In this document: positions 15,819-25,659 of the stretch, one piece after another | Layout of the letters: every line of letters starts with the position of its first letter | Numbering within the stretch: the first letter of the stretch is position 1 | Source of the DNA: Sphingobacterium yanglingense | Lineage (GTDB): Bacteria; Bacteroidota; Bacteroidia; Sphingobacteriales; Sphingobacteriaceae | DNA length: 64,000 nt | Assembly: GCF_004363245.1 (NCBI RefSeq) | Contig: NZ_SNYV01000002.1 | Location: 1-64,000 of the forward strand | Reading direction: 5' to 3' | The notes under the pieces: model-generated | What the model saw: the letters and a program-made list of their open reading frames with translations, nothing else | What the model was told of the DNA's origin: nothing | The model's database searches: none | Made by a program: the position numbers and the translations under genes

Positions 15819-17975
15819 TTACTCGGTTATACCTTCCAATTTAAGGATAAACGCAAACTCTAACGCCTGATCTTTAAGATAGTCAAATCTACCAGATGCG
15901 CCTCCATGTCCAAAATCCATGTCCGTCTTAAGCAAAACCACCTGATTTCCTTTCTTCAGCGCTCTCAAGCGAGCGACCCACTTAGCGGGTTCGAAATACT
16001 GCACTTGGCTATCGTGTAGTCCTGTAGTCACCAACAAGTTCGGATATTCCTTAGCCTCGACATTCTCATAGGGAGAATACGACTTCATATATTCGTAAGC
16101 CTCCTTTTCGTTCGGATTTCCCCATTCATCGTACTCATTTGTTGTCAATGGTATAGTCTCATCCAACATAGTCGTAACTACATCAACAAAAGGGACAGCA
16201 GCAATCACACCATTCCATAGATCAGGAGCCATGTTTATGATTGCCCCCATCAACAAACCTCCGGCACTTCCCCCCTCCGCATAAAGATGCCCTTTACTGG
16301 TATACTTATTATCTATTAAATATTTTCCACAATCGATAAAATCGGTAAATGTATTTTTCTTCTTTTGAAGTTTACCATCTTCATACCATTGTCGTCCCAT
16401 CTCTTCTCCACCACGAATATGTGCGATAGCATAGATAAATCCCCTATTCAAAAGCGATAGACGTGCACTACTAAATGATGGGTCCATAGACGCTCCATAA
16501 GAACCATATGCATACAGGTGGAGTGGAGCCGAACCATCTTTTTTCGTTCCTTTTTTATAAACCAATGATATCGGCACCAATACGCCATCTCTCACTTTAG
16601 CAAAAGTACGTTCAGTCACATACTCATCCTTATTATATCCACCTAATACCTCTTGCTGTTTAAGTAAGCTTTTTTCCTTAGAGCGCATATTATATTCAAA
16701 TGTAGATGCCGGAGTTACCAAAGAAGTATATCCGTAACGGAAAACATCCGTATTATACTCTACATTCACGCTAGGCCGTACGGTATAAGTTGGCTCTCCA
16801 AAATCCAGCGGATAAGAAGTCTTATTCTTCAGGTCATGTATAGTCAGATTTGTCAGCCCGTTTTTACGTTCGGATACTACTAAAAAATCTTTAAATTCAT
16901 CCACTCCCTCAATCAGGACATCTTCACAGTGCGGTATAAAATCTTGCCAATTATCCTGATTTGTAGCATCCAAAGCACAACTCAAAACCTTAAAATTTTG
17001 AGCATTCTTATTGGTCGTTATTAAAAAACGATCATCCAACGCCGTGACGCTATATAACACATCGTTCTGTCTCGCTTGAAATACACGAAACGCCTCGTTT
17101 GGTTGCTCTGCGCGCAGATATCTAACCTCCGAACTTAATGTTCCCTCCGACTCTATGAATATATATTTTCCGTTTTTGGACTTGCTAACGCCTATATAAT
17201 TTGTATTGTCCTTTTCATGGTACACTTCTACATCTATCGCACTACTTGTTCCCACTACATGTCTCTTGATTTTTTCCGACAATAACGTCACTGGATTCTT
17301 GTGAGTGTAAAAAAGTGTTTTACTATCGGCTGCCCAGACACCACCTCCTGTCGTCTGCATAATACGGTCCTTCATTACCTCTCCTGTTTGAAGGTCTTTA
17401 ATGTGAATCACATACTCACGTCGAGACACCGTATCCACACCGTAAGCGAGATATCTATTATCAGGACTTACTTCTAGCCCAGATACAGCGTAATAAGCCA
17501 TTCCTTTTGCCATTTCGTCTACATCCAACAAAACCTCCTCGGTTCCGTCCAATCCGCCTTTCTTACGACAAAACTTAAAGTACTGTCTTCCTTCGTCCGT
17601 ACGTCGGTAATAATAATAACCATTTTCTAAATAGGGGACAGATTCATCCTTCTCCTTGACCCGTGCCTTCATCTCATTATACAGTTTCATCTGAAGAGGT
17701 TCCGTGCTTTTCAACATAGCTGCCGTATACACATTCTCCTCCTGCAAATAATCTATCACAGATGCCGAGTCTGGACCTTTTTTGAAATAATCATTCAACC
17801 AGTAATAATTATCGACTACCGTATCTCCATGAACAATTCTCGTATAAGGCTTAATTGCTGCAACGGGCGCTTGGATATCGGGCCAACTAACATTTTTAAC
17901 TTTCTCTCCCTGAGATCCGCAAGAACCTGTTATCATACTTAATATTATTATATAATTACCTATTTTCCTTCTCAT
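15819..17975 (-). CDS. S9A prolyl oligopeptidase family peptidase (oligopeptidase B type), lipoprotein
   Basis: 718 residues from ATG 17975; an earlier frame opening at 18026 would hide the lipoprotein signal MRRKIGNYIIILSMITGSC, whose lipobox cysteine is residue 19. A seven-bladed propeller domain is followed by the alpha/beta-hydrolase domain. The catalytic triad is readable as S570 (EGGSAGG), D655 (GLHDSQV) and H690 (FGHGG). The family cleaves short peptides after basic or proline residues; this member is probably anchored in the envelope. It is transcribed alone. The start of the next gene (18117) is divergent. Confidence 0.88.
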   Translation of the reverse strand: MRRKIGNYIIILSMITGSCGSQGEKVKNVSWPDIQAPVAAIKPYTRIVHGDTVVDNYYWLNDYFKKGPDSASVIDYLQEENVYTAAMLKSTEPLQMKLYNEMKARVKEKDESVPYLENGYYYYRRTDEGRQYFKFCRKKGGLDGTEEVLLDVDEMAKGMAYYAVSGLEVSPDNRYLAYGVDTVSRREYVIHIKDLQTGEVMKDRIMQTTGGGVWAADSKTLFYTHKNPVTLLSEKIKRHVVGTSSAIDVEVYHEKDNTNYIGVSKSKNGKYIFIESEGTLSSEVRYLRAEQPNEAFRVFQARQNDVLYSVTALDDRFLITTNKNAQNFKVLSCALDATNQDNWQDFIPHCEDVLIEGVDEFKDFLVVSERKNGLTNLTIHDLKNKTSYPLDFGEPTYTVRPSVNVEYNTDVFRYGYTSLVTPASTFEYNMRSKEKSLLKQQEVLGGYNKDEYVTERTFAKVRDGVLVPISLVYKKGTKKDGSAPLHLYAYGSYGASMDPSFSSARLSLLNRGFIYAIAHIRGGEEMGRQWYEDGKLQKKKNTFTDFIDCGKYLIDNKYTSKGHLYAEGGSAGGLLMGAIINMAPDLWNGVIAAVPFVDVVTTMLDETIPLTTNEYDEWGNPNEKEAYEYMKSYSPYENVEAKEYPNLLVTTGLHDSQVQYFEPAKWVARLRALKKGNQVVLLKTDMDFGHGGASGRFDYLKDQALEFAFILKLEGITE

Positions 17976-18086
17976 ATACCGAAGTTTTAAACTGAAAACG
18001 GTTTTAAAAATACGAAATCTCTGCAATTATTAAGTTACAATACCTATTTTACATACATTTAACTATTTTGACAGCATACCTAGCAT

Positions 18087-18094
18087 TATATTTG
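18087..18094 (+). promoter_or_regulatory. -7 box of the subtilase gene
   Basis: TATATTTG is an exact TAnnTTTG element 23 bases before the ATG. A TTTG at 18067-18070 leaves only 16 bases of spacing, so the -33 element is uncertain. Confidence 0.5.
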
Positions 18095-18116
18095 CAGTTG
18101 AAACAAAAATTAAATT

Positions 18117-19742
18117 ATGCGTAATACAAAACTATTTATCGCCTTATTGGGGATAAGCATACTTCCTTACTCAGGCTTTTCACAAGACAAGAAAGATAAA
18201 GCTCCAGCAAACTGGTACAATCTAGATTACAAATCGGACGGCATCATGGGAATCAGTACCGAAAAAGCATATGAACTACTTAAGGGACGTAAATCGACTC
18301 CTGTGATTGTTGCTGTGATTGATGGTGGTGTAGATATTAACCATGAAGACCTTAAAGAGGTACTGTGGATCAATAAAAAAGAAACAGGTGTTAATGGCAA
18401 AGATGACGACGGCAATGGCTATATAGATGACAAATACGGATGGAATTTTCTTGGAAATGCGAACGGGGAAAACGTCAACTATGACAATCTCGAAGTCACT
18501 AGATTGATCCGTAAGTATGAACCTAAATATATCTCTGTATTACCTACCACCCAACTTTCTGAAGCTGAACGAAGAGAGTTTGTTGCTTATCAAAAAATGA
18601 TTTCGGATTACACCACCAAAATGGATGAAGCCCAATTTGGAGATGTAAATTATGGTCGTCTCAAACAAAGCATAGAGAAAATTCTTGCTGCAATGGGCAA
18701 AGAAGCAAAAGATGTCAAAAAAGAGGACCTTGATAACTTCAAAGCTGAGAATGACCAACAAAAACTCGCGATCCGAATTGCAAAAAAAGAAGTAGAATCT
18801 GGCGGATTCGAAAAATTCTACAAAGAAATTGAGGAAGCGACCGATTACTTCGGTGCACAAGTCAAATACCACCTCAATAAAGACTATGATTCCAGATCTA
18901 TCATCGGTGACCATTATGATGATGCCAGCGAACGCAATTATGGCAACCCAGATGTCAAAGGTCCAGATGCTGAACATGGAACCCATGTTGCTGGTATAAT
19001 AGGTGCTAAGAGAAACAATAACATCGGTATCAATGGTGTTGCCGACAATGTAGAGATTATGTCTATCCGTGCTGTACCAAATGGAGATGAAAGAGATAAA
19101 GACGTCGCTAACAGTATCAGATATGCCGTAGATAATGGCGCAAAAGTCATCAACATGAGTTTTGGAAAAGGCTATTACTATAATAAAAAAACGGTGGATG
19201 AAGCTATCCGATACGCTATGGACAAAGATGTACTATTAGTCCATGCTGCAGGAAATGATGGCAAAAACATTGATATTACACCAAATTATCCAACGAAATA
19301 TTATACAGACAGTGTAAATGCGATTACAGGGGAAGCCAAAGCCTGGATTACTGTAGGAGCTACTTCATGGAAATTAGACAGCGATCTGTTAGCCGATTTC
19401 TCAAACTATGGTTACAAGTCTGTGGATGTCTTTGCTCCAGGTGTAGCAATCAATTCTACCATGCCTGAAAATCAGTATAAGGAACTACAAGGAACGAGTA
19501 TGGCAGCGCCAGTGGTATCTGGCCTAGCAGCGATTCTACGCTCTTATTACCCTGAGCTTACAGCTCTGCAAGTAAAAAATATCATACTTAAGTCTGTCGT
19601 AAAAGTAGATCAAAAAGTAAAAGTAAAGCAAGAAGGCTCTAGCAAAAAGGTATATCTCGATGAAATCTCTGTAAGTGGAGGAATCGCAAATGCCTACAAT
19701 GCTATTGTAGAGGCTAATAAGCAAACTTCAAACAAAAAGTAA
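18117..19742 (+). CDS. Exported S8 subtilisin-like serine protease
   Basis: 541 residues. A signal peptide covers about 1-22 (ending SGFSQ). The catalytic triad is seen as D in VAVIDGGVD (about residue 69), H in EHGTHVAG (about 288) and S in QGTSMAAP (about 462). An insertion of about 170 residues, rich in charged helices, sits between the Asp and His motifs; such an insertion is common in Bacteroidota S8 proteases. There is no C-terminal sorting domain, so it is probably periplasmic. It stands alone between the divergent oligopeptidase and a 61-residue protein gene. Confidence 0.9.
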   Translation: MRNTKLFIALLGISILPYSGFSQDKKDKAPANWYNLDYKSDGIMGISTEKAYELLKGRKSTPVIVAVIDGGVDINHEDLKEVLWINKKETGVNGKDDDGNGYIDDKYGWNFLGNANGENVNYDNLEVTRLIRKYEPKYISVLPTTQLSEAERREFVAYQKMISDYTTKMDEAQFGDVNYGRLKQSIEKILAAMGKEAKDVKKEDLDNFKAENDQQKLAIRIAKKEVESGGFEKFYKEIEEATDYFGAQVKYHLNKDYDSRSIIGDHYDDASERNYGNPDVKGPDAEHGTHVAGIIGAKRNNNIGINGVADNVEIMSIRAVPNGDERDKDVANSIRYAVDNGAKVINMSFGKGYYYNKKTVDEAIRYAMDKDVLLVHAAGNDGKNIDITPNYPTKYYTDSVNAITGEAKAWITVGATSWKLDSDLLADFSNYGYKSVDVFAPGVAINSTMPENQYKELQGTSMAAPVVSGLAAILRSYYPELTALQVKNIILKSVVKVDQKVKVKQEGSSKKVYLDEISVSGGIANAYNAIVEANKQTSNKK

Positions 19743-19816
19743 AAAAATGTTAAATTTTCTATAATAATAATTCTTATTTTGCGTTTAACTACTAAACAAC
19801 AATAAATAAGAGGCTT

Positions 19817-20002
19817 ATGGTTGAAAATTCTACTACAATTTATGAAGAAGCTTACAAAAGCGATTTAAAAGAATCTATGACAGATATAGACGCCACCTTT
19901 GAAACAAATATCAAACAAGGTATTCAAAGTCTAGCAAAAGAACCAACACAGCGTGTCATAGACAATATTCTTTCTTACTCTAAATCATTTGTAAGCAAGT
20001 AA
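19817..20002 (+). CDS. Small acidic/helical protein, function unknown
   Basis: 61 residues, MVENSTTIYEEAYKSDLKES start, predicted helical, no signal peptide and no cysteine. I do not recognise it. It is supported as a gene by its isolation: a 74-base upstream gap with a near-consensus -7 box (TTATTTTG at 19774-19781, one mismatch) and a perfect 15-base terminator 2 bases after the stop codon. Such short, well-terminated units are typical of genuine small proteins. Confidence 0.6.
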   Translation: MVENSTTIYEEAYKSDLKESMTDIDATFETNIKQGIQSLAKEPTQRVIDNILSYSKSFVSK

Positions 20003-20003
20003 C

Positions 20004-20035
20004 AACAGAGTCTCTAAAAGTTTAGAGACTCTGTT
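20004..20035 (+). terminator. Terminator of the 61-residue gene
   Basis: A 15-base perfect stem AACAGAGTCTCTAAA / TTTAGAGACTCTGTT with a 2-base loop is followed by ATTTT. Its T-run also supplies the TTTT at the -33 position of the nth promoter. Confidence 0.85.
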
Positions 20036-20036
20036 A

Positions 20037-20068
20037 TTTTAAGAGTACCCCACAAATGATTATCTTTG
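20037..20068 (+). promoter_or_regulatory. Promoter of nth with leaderless geometry
   Basis: TTTT, a 20-base spacer, then TATCTTTG (exact -7). The last base of the -7 box is only 3 bases before the ATG at 20072, so the predicted transcription start coincides with the start codon. Confidence 0.65.
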
Positions 20069-20071
20069 TTT

Positions 20072-20740
20072 ATGTTAAAAAAAGACCGTTACAAAGCCTT
20101 TGTAGAGTACTTCTCGACACATAATCCCAATGCAGAAACTGAGCTTCATTATAGCAATCCCTATGAGCTTTTAGTTGCTGTGATTCTATCGGCGCAATGT
20201 ACCGACAAGCGCATCAACCAAGTTACGCCAGCGCTATTTGAACGCTTCCCCGACGCAGAATCGCTTGCAGCGAGTTCTCAGGACGAAGTATTCACCTATA
20301 TACGTTCCGTAAGCTACCCCAACAATAAAGCAAAGCACTTGGTCGGAATGGCCCAAAAACTACAGGATGACTTTAACGGTGTTGTTCCAGAAAAAGTAGA
20401 AGATCTTATAAAGCTTCCTGGAGTGGGCAGAAAGACAGCAAATGTTATTTCGTCAGTTGTCTACAACAATCCAGCCATGGCTGTAGATACTCATGTATTT
20501 AGGGTGAGTAACAGACTTGGATTGACGAGCAATGCTACCACTCCACTAGCTGTGGAAAAACAACTGGTTAAATACCTTCCAGAAGAAACTATTGCGGTAG
20601 CACATCACTGGCTCATTCTGCATGGTAGATATATTTGCCTGGCCCGATCTCCCAAATGCGAGCAGTGTCCTATTACTTATTTCTGCAAGTATTTTGAAAA
20701 AAGCCGAAAAGCGGAGCTTATAACAAAACAATCCAACTAA
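20072..20740 (+). CDS. nth: Endonuclease III (DNA glycosylase/AP lyase)
   Basis: 222 residues from ATG 20072; a TTG at 20066 lies inside the -7 box and is rejected. The helix-hairpin-helix LPGVGRKTANV contains the catalytic lysine (K118 region), and the catalytic aspartate is in AVDTHVFR. A C-x6-C-x2-C-x5-C cluster near the C-terminus binds the 4Fe-4S cluster. The enzyme removes oxidised pyrimidines and nicks the abasic site. It is followed by recA on its own promoter, so the two are neighbours in DNA repair but not clearly one operon. Confidence 0.93.
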   Translation: MLKKDRYKAFVEYFSTHNPNAETELHYSNPYELLVAVILSAQCTDKRINQVTPALFERFPDAESLAASSQDEVFTYIRSVSYPNNKAKHLVGMAQKLQDDFNGVVPEKVEDLIKLPGVGRKTANVISSVVYNNPAMAVDTHVFRVSNRLGLTSNATTPLAVEKQLVKYLPEETIAVAHHWLILHGRYICLARSPKCEQCPITYFCKYFEKSRKAELITKQSN

Positions 20741-20792
20741 TTAAACACAACTATTCTCAAAAACACCAAAGACTAATAATATTAGTAAAAAA

Positions 20793-20824
20793 TTTGATAA
20801 TAAGAAATAAAGGTTATATATTTG
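20793..20824 (+). promoter_or_regulatory. recA promoter
   Basis: TTTG, a 20-base spacer, then TATATTTG: exact consensus. The start point near 20828 gives a leader of about 16 bases. No LexA-like palindrome was recognised over it. Confidence 0.8.
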
Positions 20825-20843
20825 ACACATCAATACTAAAAAC

Positions 20844-21866
20844 ATGAGCAACGGAGAAAAATTAAAAGCATTACAGCTGGCCCTAGATAAGTTAGAAAAA
20901 TCTTACGGCAAAGGTACTATCATGAAACTAGGTGATTCAGCAGTTGAGCCTCTTGAGGCGATATCGACTGGTTCATTGGGATTGGATATCGCCTTAGGTA
21001 TTGGTGGGGTTCCCAAAGGCCGTATCATAGAAATTTATGGTCCAGAATCTTCTGGTAAAACTACCTTAGCCACTCATATCGTAGCCGAAGCTCAAAAAAA
21101 AGGTGGAATAGCTGCTATTATTGATGCGGAACATGCTTTTGACAAATACTATGCTCAAAAATTAGGTGTTGATGTAGAAAACCTACTCATTTCTCAACCT
21201 GACAATGGAGAGCAAGCTTTAGAAATTGCAGAAAACTTGATACGCTCAGGAGCTATAGACGTTATCGTTATTGACTCTGTTGCGGCCTTAGTACCTAAAG
21301 CAGAAATTGAAGGTGAGATGGGAGACTCAAAAATGGGACTTCAAGCCCGTCTAATGTCTCAAGCATTACGTAAGTTGACCGGAACCATCGCAAAGACAAA
21401 CTGTTGCTGTATTTTCATTAACCAATTACGGGAAAAAATAGGTGTTATGTTTGGTAATCCTGAAACGACGACTGGAGGTAATGCCCTTAAATTCTATTCA
21501 TCCGTTCGTTTAGATATCAGACGTACTTCTCAGATTAAAGATTCTGATGAAGTTTCTGGAAACCGTGTAAAAGTAAAAATTGTTAAAAACAAAGTAGCTC
21601 CTCCTTTCCGTATCGCAGAGTTTGACATTATGTTTGGAGAAGGAATTTCTAAAGTTGGTGAGATTATCGACTTAGGAGTTGAATATAACATCATCAAAAA
21701 ATCAGGTTCATGGTTTAGTTATGGTGATACAAAATTAGGTCAGGGACGTGATGCAGTAAAAAATTTACTACTCGATAATCCTGATTTGATGGATGAATTA
21801 GAGACAAAGATTCGTGCAGAAGTAACCGGAGAAGCATTAGACCAGTCTGCGCTAATGGCGGAATAA
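20844..21866 (+). CDS. recA: RecA recombinase
   Basis: 340 residues. Walker A is GPESSGKTT, Walker B is in [10 protein letters not shown], and the L2/filament segments GGNALKFY and the KNK-APPFR region are intact. RecA coats single-stranded DNA, drives strand exchange and triggers the SOS response. It starts [28 protein letters not shown] at the first ATG after an exact promoter and ends in a good terminator, so it is a single-gene unit. Confidence 0.97.
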   Translation: MSNGEKLKALQLALDKLEKSYGKGTIMKLGDSAVEPLEAISTGSLGLDIALGIGGVPKGRIIEIYGPESSGKTTLATHIVAEAQKKGGIAAIIDAEHAFDKYYAQKLGVDVENLLISQPDNGEQALEIAENLIRSGAIDVIVIDSVAALVPKAEIEGEMGDSKMGLQARLMSQALRKLTGTIAKTNCCCIFINQLREKIGVMFGNPETTTGGNALKFYSSVRLDIRRTSQIKDSDEVSGNRVKVKIVKNKVAPPFRIAEFDIMFGEGISKVGEIIDLGVEYNIIKKSGSWFSYGDTKLGQGRDAVKNLLLDNPDLMDELETKIRAEVTGEALDQSALMAE

Positions 21867-21890
21867 TCCACAGTGAAAAATAGTAAAATC

Positions 21891-21916
21891 TGGGCCTTTT
21901 AGAAATAAAAGGCCCA
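21891..21916 (+). terminator. recA terminator
   Basis: A 10-base perfect stem TGGGCCTTTT / AAAAGGCCCA with a 6-base loop is followed by TTTTATTT, 24 bases after the recA stop. Confidence 0.85.
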
Positions 21917-22034
21917 TTTTATTTAATCATTACTTCCAACGGCAACATTACCCTGTTTTTCACAGCTATACATTATGACAACTATTATCCTGAGCAAAGC
22001 ACCTAGCTTCCTAAAACAATAGATTTCCGAAATC

Positions 22035-22066
22035 AAAAAAGCACGGTGATTATACCGTGCTTTTTT
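22035..22066. terminator. Terminator of pruA (bidirectional)
   Basis: AAAAAAGCACGGT / ACCGTGCTTTTTT with a 6-base loop, followed by T-runs on both strands. It lies 18 bases beyond the pruA stop on the minus strand. Confidence 0.85.
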
Positions 22067-22083
22067 TAATATTATTAAGCTTC

Positions 22084-23721
22084 TTATTGCTCTTCTGATA
22101 AAAATGGATATCTATAATCCGTATCTGGAGTAAAAGTCTCTTTAATTGTGCGAGGTGAAACCCAACGCAATAAATTAATCATTGATCCAGCTTTATCATT
22201 TGTACCCGAGCCTCTCGCTCCACCAAATGGTTGCTGTCCAACCACCGCTCCAGTACACTTATCATTAATATAGAAGTTACCTGCTGCATTACGTAACGCA
22301 TACGTAGCCTCGTCAATTGCATAGCGATCTTGCGATATGATAGCCCCTGTCAATGCGTAAATTGAGGTTCTATCAACCAAGCCCAACATCTCTGACCATT
22401 TACTATCCTCATAGACATAAACTGTCAACACAGGACCAAACAATTCTTCAGACAACGTTTCATAATCTGGGGTTTTCGCAACTATAACAGTTGGATGAAT
22501 GAAATATCCTGTTGACTTATCATATGTTCCACCGATGACAACTTCAGCATCTGCCGAAGCTTTTGCTCTGTCAATATAACTTGTGATTTTATCAAAAGAT
22601 TTCTCGTCAATTACAGCGTTGATGAAATTGCTAAAATCTTCCGTTCCACCAATCTTAAATGATTTTATATCTCTTTCCATTAGCCCTTTCAAATCGTTCC
22701 AAAGCGATTGAGGCACATATGCTCTAGAAGCGGCCGAACATTTTTGTCCTTGGAATTCAAACGCACCACGAACCAATGCCGTATTCAGCACGTCCAAATC
22801 AGCTGAAGGATGCGCTACGATAAAATCTTTACCACCAGTCTCACCGACAATACGTGGATAAGTTTTGTATCTATGGATATTCTCTCCTATAGTTTTCCAA
22901 ATATCTTGGAAAACGCCTGTAGATCCTGTGAAGTGAATACCTGCAAAATCCGGGTGTTTGAAGATTACATCTCCAGCGTCAGGACCAGAAACATATACCA
23001 AGTTAATAACCCCATCAGGAAGGCCAGCTTCTTTAAAGATTTGCATTAATACGTTGGCAGAATAAATTTGTGTGTTAGATGGCTTCCAAACTACAACATT
23101 TCCCATCATCGCTACTGATGTAGGTAGATTACCTGCGATTGCTGTAAAGTTGAACGGTGTCAATGCAAACACAAACCCTTCTAATGGGCGTTGCTCTACA
23201 CGATTCCATACTCCTTTACTATTAGCTGGAGGTTGTTGCTGATAGATCTCAGACATGTATTTTACATTAAAACGTAAAAAGTCTACAATCTCACAAGCTG
23301 AATCGATCTCTGCTTGGTATGGATTCTTTGACTGCCCCAACATTGTTGCAGCATTCAGTTTATAACGATATTTAGTAGAGATAAGCTCTGCCGCTTTTAG
23401 GAAAATCGCTGCACGCTGTTCCCAAGGTAGGTTTTCCCAATCTTCTTTAGCAGCCAAAGCGACTTCAATAGCCTCTTCTACATGCTCCTTAGTACCCTGA
23501 GAATAGTATCCTAAAATATGCTTATGATCATGAGGAGGAGTCAATTTGACTTTTTTCTCCGTACGTACTTCCTTACCACCGATGTACATAGGAACATCTA
23601 TTTCCTGACCTCTAGCATCTTGAATAGCCTGACGTAACAATGCACGCTCTTTCGTACCTGGTGCGTATGCGTATACCGGTTCGTTAACTGGAGCCGGAAC
23701 ATTAAAAAATCCCTTTAACAT
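22084..23721 (-). CDS. pruA: L-glutamate gamma-semialdehyde dehydrogenase (P5C dehydrogenase)
   Basis: 545 residues. An aldehyde dehydrogenase of the 1-pyrroline-5-carboxylate branch: IHFTGSTGVF (NAD-binding), GETGGKDF with the general-base glutamate, and the catalytic cysteine in GQKCSAASRAY. It oxidises glutamate semialdehyde to glutamate in proline and ornithine breakdown. The matching proline dehydrogenase gene is not next to it. An AraC-type regulator gene lies 203 bases upstream on the same strand. Its own -7 box is at 23841-23848. Confidence 0.93.
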   Translation of the reverse strand: MLKGFFNVPAPVNEPVYAYAPGTKERALLRQAIQDARGQEIDVPMYIGGKEVRTEKKVKLTPPHDHKHILGYYSQGTKEHVEEAIEVALAAKEDWENLPWEQRAAIFLKAAELISTKYRYKLNAATMLGQSKNPYQAEIDSACEIVDFLRFNVKYMSEIYQQQPPANSKGVWNRVEQRPLEGFVFALTPFNFTAIAGNLPTSVAMMGNVVVWKPSNTQIYSANVLMQIFKEAGLPDGVINLVYVSGPDAGDVIFKHPDFAGIHFTGSTGVFQDIWKTIGENIHRYKTYPRIVGETGGKDFIVAHPSADLDVLNTALVRGAFEFQGQKCSAASRAYVPQSLWNDLKGLMERDIKSFKIGGTEDFSNFINAVIDEKSFDKITSYIDRAKASADAEVVIGGTYDKSTGYFIHPTVIVAKTPDYETLSEELFGPVLTVYVYEDSKWSEMLGLVDRTSIYALTGAIISQDRYAIDEATYALRNAAGNFYINDKCTGAVVGQQPFGGARGSGTNDKAGSMINLLRWVSPRTIKETFTPDTDYRYPFLSEEQ

Positions 23722-23840
23722 AATTTTAATTTTTTATCTATGTAAAATAACAAAATATATCTGCTACATTATAGTCTTGGATTGTCCATAATTAAACATA
23801 TTCTGCCCCGACAACAAATAACAGTCATATCAACCAGACA

Positions 23841-23871
23841 CAAAAATACAAAACAAAGACCTCTACACCAA
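23841..23871 (-). promoter_or_regulatory. pruA promoter
   Basis: Minus strand TTG, a 20-base spacer, then TATTTTTG (exact -7). The leader would be about 115 bases long and AT-rich, with no clear structure. Confidence 0.55.
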
Positions 23872-23924
23872 CAACATAAATAAACTCACACTCACATCAA
23901 CACTAATCGTCAATACAATTTTTG

Positions 23925-24794
23925 TTAGATATCCACACTATGCTGAGCTATATATTTACGTGGCGACATCTTGGTAATGGATTTAAAAACACGGTTGAAA
24001 TGCACCACATTATTGAACCCTGATTGAAAAGCGGCTTCTGCAATATGTTCCGATTTATTGTCAATCAAAATTTGACAAGCTTTTTCTATCCGCACCTCAT
24101 TCAAAAAACTAATATATGTTTTGGTGGTATGCCTCTTAAAAAACTTGCAGAAGGAAGTAGGTGTCATATGCACGATAGATGCTACTTGCTCGACCGTGAT
24201 ATCCTCATTATAATGATCGAAAGTATACTTATACACCTGACTGATTCGCGCTCCGTCCTTATCCGAGTAAGTCACATTCCGAACTCCAGAATAAAGGGAA
24301 GAAACATCATGTCGATGGATTGCCAGCGCATAGAGCAAGGAAAGGAACTCCGTAAAACGAGGCATTGATGTCTTCACCATTAAATTGGTAAAATAATGCA
24401 TCATTGATTCGGAAACAGACCTATCAAGCCGCTTACTGGTATCTAACTCTAATAAATAATCTTTAACCAACTCGAAATCAGGGATATGGTAAAGCTTCTT
24501 CATCCGCTCCAAGTTCACAAATATATGAATAGCATGTATATCTCCAATCTCCTCCTCATCCTCCATATCCCGATCAAACATGTGTGGCTCGTTGGGCTTC
24601 AAAACAAAAATATCACCAGACTGAAAAGACTGCATAATATTACCCACCATAATAGTCCCCTTACCCTTTAAGATATACGTTATCTGTGCTTCGTCATGGC
24701 GATGGTAGTAATTATAAAAATTCTCTTTCTTATCTTCCATAACAGCAAACACACCTTCACCATATACAGAGACTGTAAACTGAATCGGTTTCAT
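23925..24794 (-). CDS. AraC-family transcriptional regulator with N-terminal cupin
   Basis: 289 residues from ATG 24794 (a GTG at 24800 is also in frame). The N-terminal cupin domain (about 20-90) has the HRHDEAQITYILKG ligand motif and PNEPHMFD. Two helix-turn-helix motifs occupy about 185-285 (VEQVASIVHMTPTSFCKFFK, AAFQSGFNNVVHFNRVFK). Such proteins sense a small ligand with the cupin and activate nearby genes. It stands directly upstream of pruA in the same direction, so control of pruA is plausible but not shown: no palindrome stands out at the pruA promoter. Confidence 0.88.
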   Translation of the reverse strand: MKPIQFTVSVYGEGVFAVMEDKKENFYNYYHRHDEAQITYILKGKGTIMVGNIMQSFQSGDIFVLKPNEPHMFDRDMEDEEEIGDIHAIHIFVNLERMKKLYHIPDFELVKDYLLELDTSKRLDRSVSESMMHYFTNLMVKTSMPRFTEFLSLLYALAIHRHDVSSLYSGVRNVTYSDKDGARISQVYKYTFDHYNEDITVEQVASIVHMTPTSFCKFFKRHTTKTYISFLNEVRIEKACQILIDNKSEHIAEAAFQSGFNNVVHFNRVFKSITKMSPRKYIAQHSVDI

Positions 24795-24906
24795 AAACAC
24801 CCTATCTTATTAAATCCTTCCTATTTTTTTCACGTTTTCCAACAAACAGCACTTCTCCCCTACAACATCTGTCTCTCATCCAATATCTCCTACTGAATAA
24901 AGATTA

Positions 24907-24940
24907 AAAAGGCGACAATGGTAATTCCATGTCGCCTTTT
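24907..24940. terminator. Terminator downstream of superoxide dismutase
   Basis: AAAAGGCGACAATGG / CCATGTCGCCTTTT, a 14-pair stem with one bulged A and a 5-base loop, lies 21 bases past the stop codon on the minus strand. The flanking A and T tracts allow termination in both directions. Confidence 0.8.
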
Positions 24941-24960
24941 AAAATCGTTATAATCTATGC

Positions 24961-25569
24961 TTATTTAGCTGCTGCATAGTTCTTTGCTACAGCATCCCAA
25001 TTTACAACATTGAAAACGGCATCTAGATAGGCAGGGCGTTTATTTTGATATTTCAAGTAATAAGCGTGCTCCCAAACGTCGATACCGAAGATAGGCGTTC
25101 CTTTAACTTCAGCCACATCCATCAATGGGTTATCTTGATTTGGAGTTGAAGTAACAGCTAGTTTACCATCAGCACCAACGATCAACCAAGACCATCCCGA
25201 ACCAAAGCGTGTTGCTCCTGCTTCTTGTAATTTTTTCTTCAACTCATCGAAAGAACCAAAAGCACCATTGATCGCCTCTGCCAATTCACCTGTAGGCTCG
25301 CCTCCGGCATTAGCACCTAATACAGACCAAAACAACTTGTGGTTATAATGCCCACCGCCGTTGTTACGGACAGCAGGAGAATACTTACTGATGTTCTTTA
25401 AGATATCTTCCAACGAAGCATTTTCCGCGTCAGTACCAGCAATAGCTTTGTTTAAATTATCAACATATGCTTGGTGGTGGCGGTCATGATGAATCTCCAT
25501 TGTTTCTTTATCAATATGAGGTTCCAATGCGTCGTTTGCGTATGGTAACGCTTCTAATTCAAATGCCAT
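24961..25569 (-). CDS. sodA: Superoxide dismutase, Mn/Fe family (Mn-type residues)
   Basis: 202 residues. The metal ligands are visible: H27 in METMEIHH, the histidine in [10 protein letters not shown], and the aspartate and histidine in DVWEHAYY. The GGH motif in place of AAQ, and the later STPNQDNP, put it on the manganese side of the family; the true metal cannot be read from sequence. The protein has no signal peptide, so it is cytoplasmic and converts superoxide to peroxide and oxygen. Single-gene unit with a good terminator. Confidence 0.92.
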   Translation of the reverse strand: MAFELEALPYANDALEPHIDKETMEIHHDRHHQAYVDNLNKAIAGTDAENASLEDILKNISKYSPAVRNNGGGHYNHKLFWSVLGANAGGEPTGELAEAINGAFGSFDELKKKLQEAGATRFGSGWSWLIVGADGKLAVTSTPNQDNPLMDVAEVKGTPIFGIDVWEHAYYLKYQNKRPAYLDAVFNVVNWDAVAKNYAAAK

Positions 25570-25659
25570 AGTTACTTATTTTAATAAAATTATCAACTGT
25601 TATTTTAATACTACGAATATAACAAAACACTTCTGCTAATGTTTCATAATAATGCCATT

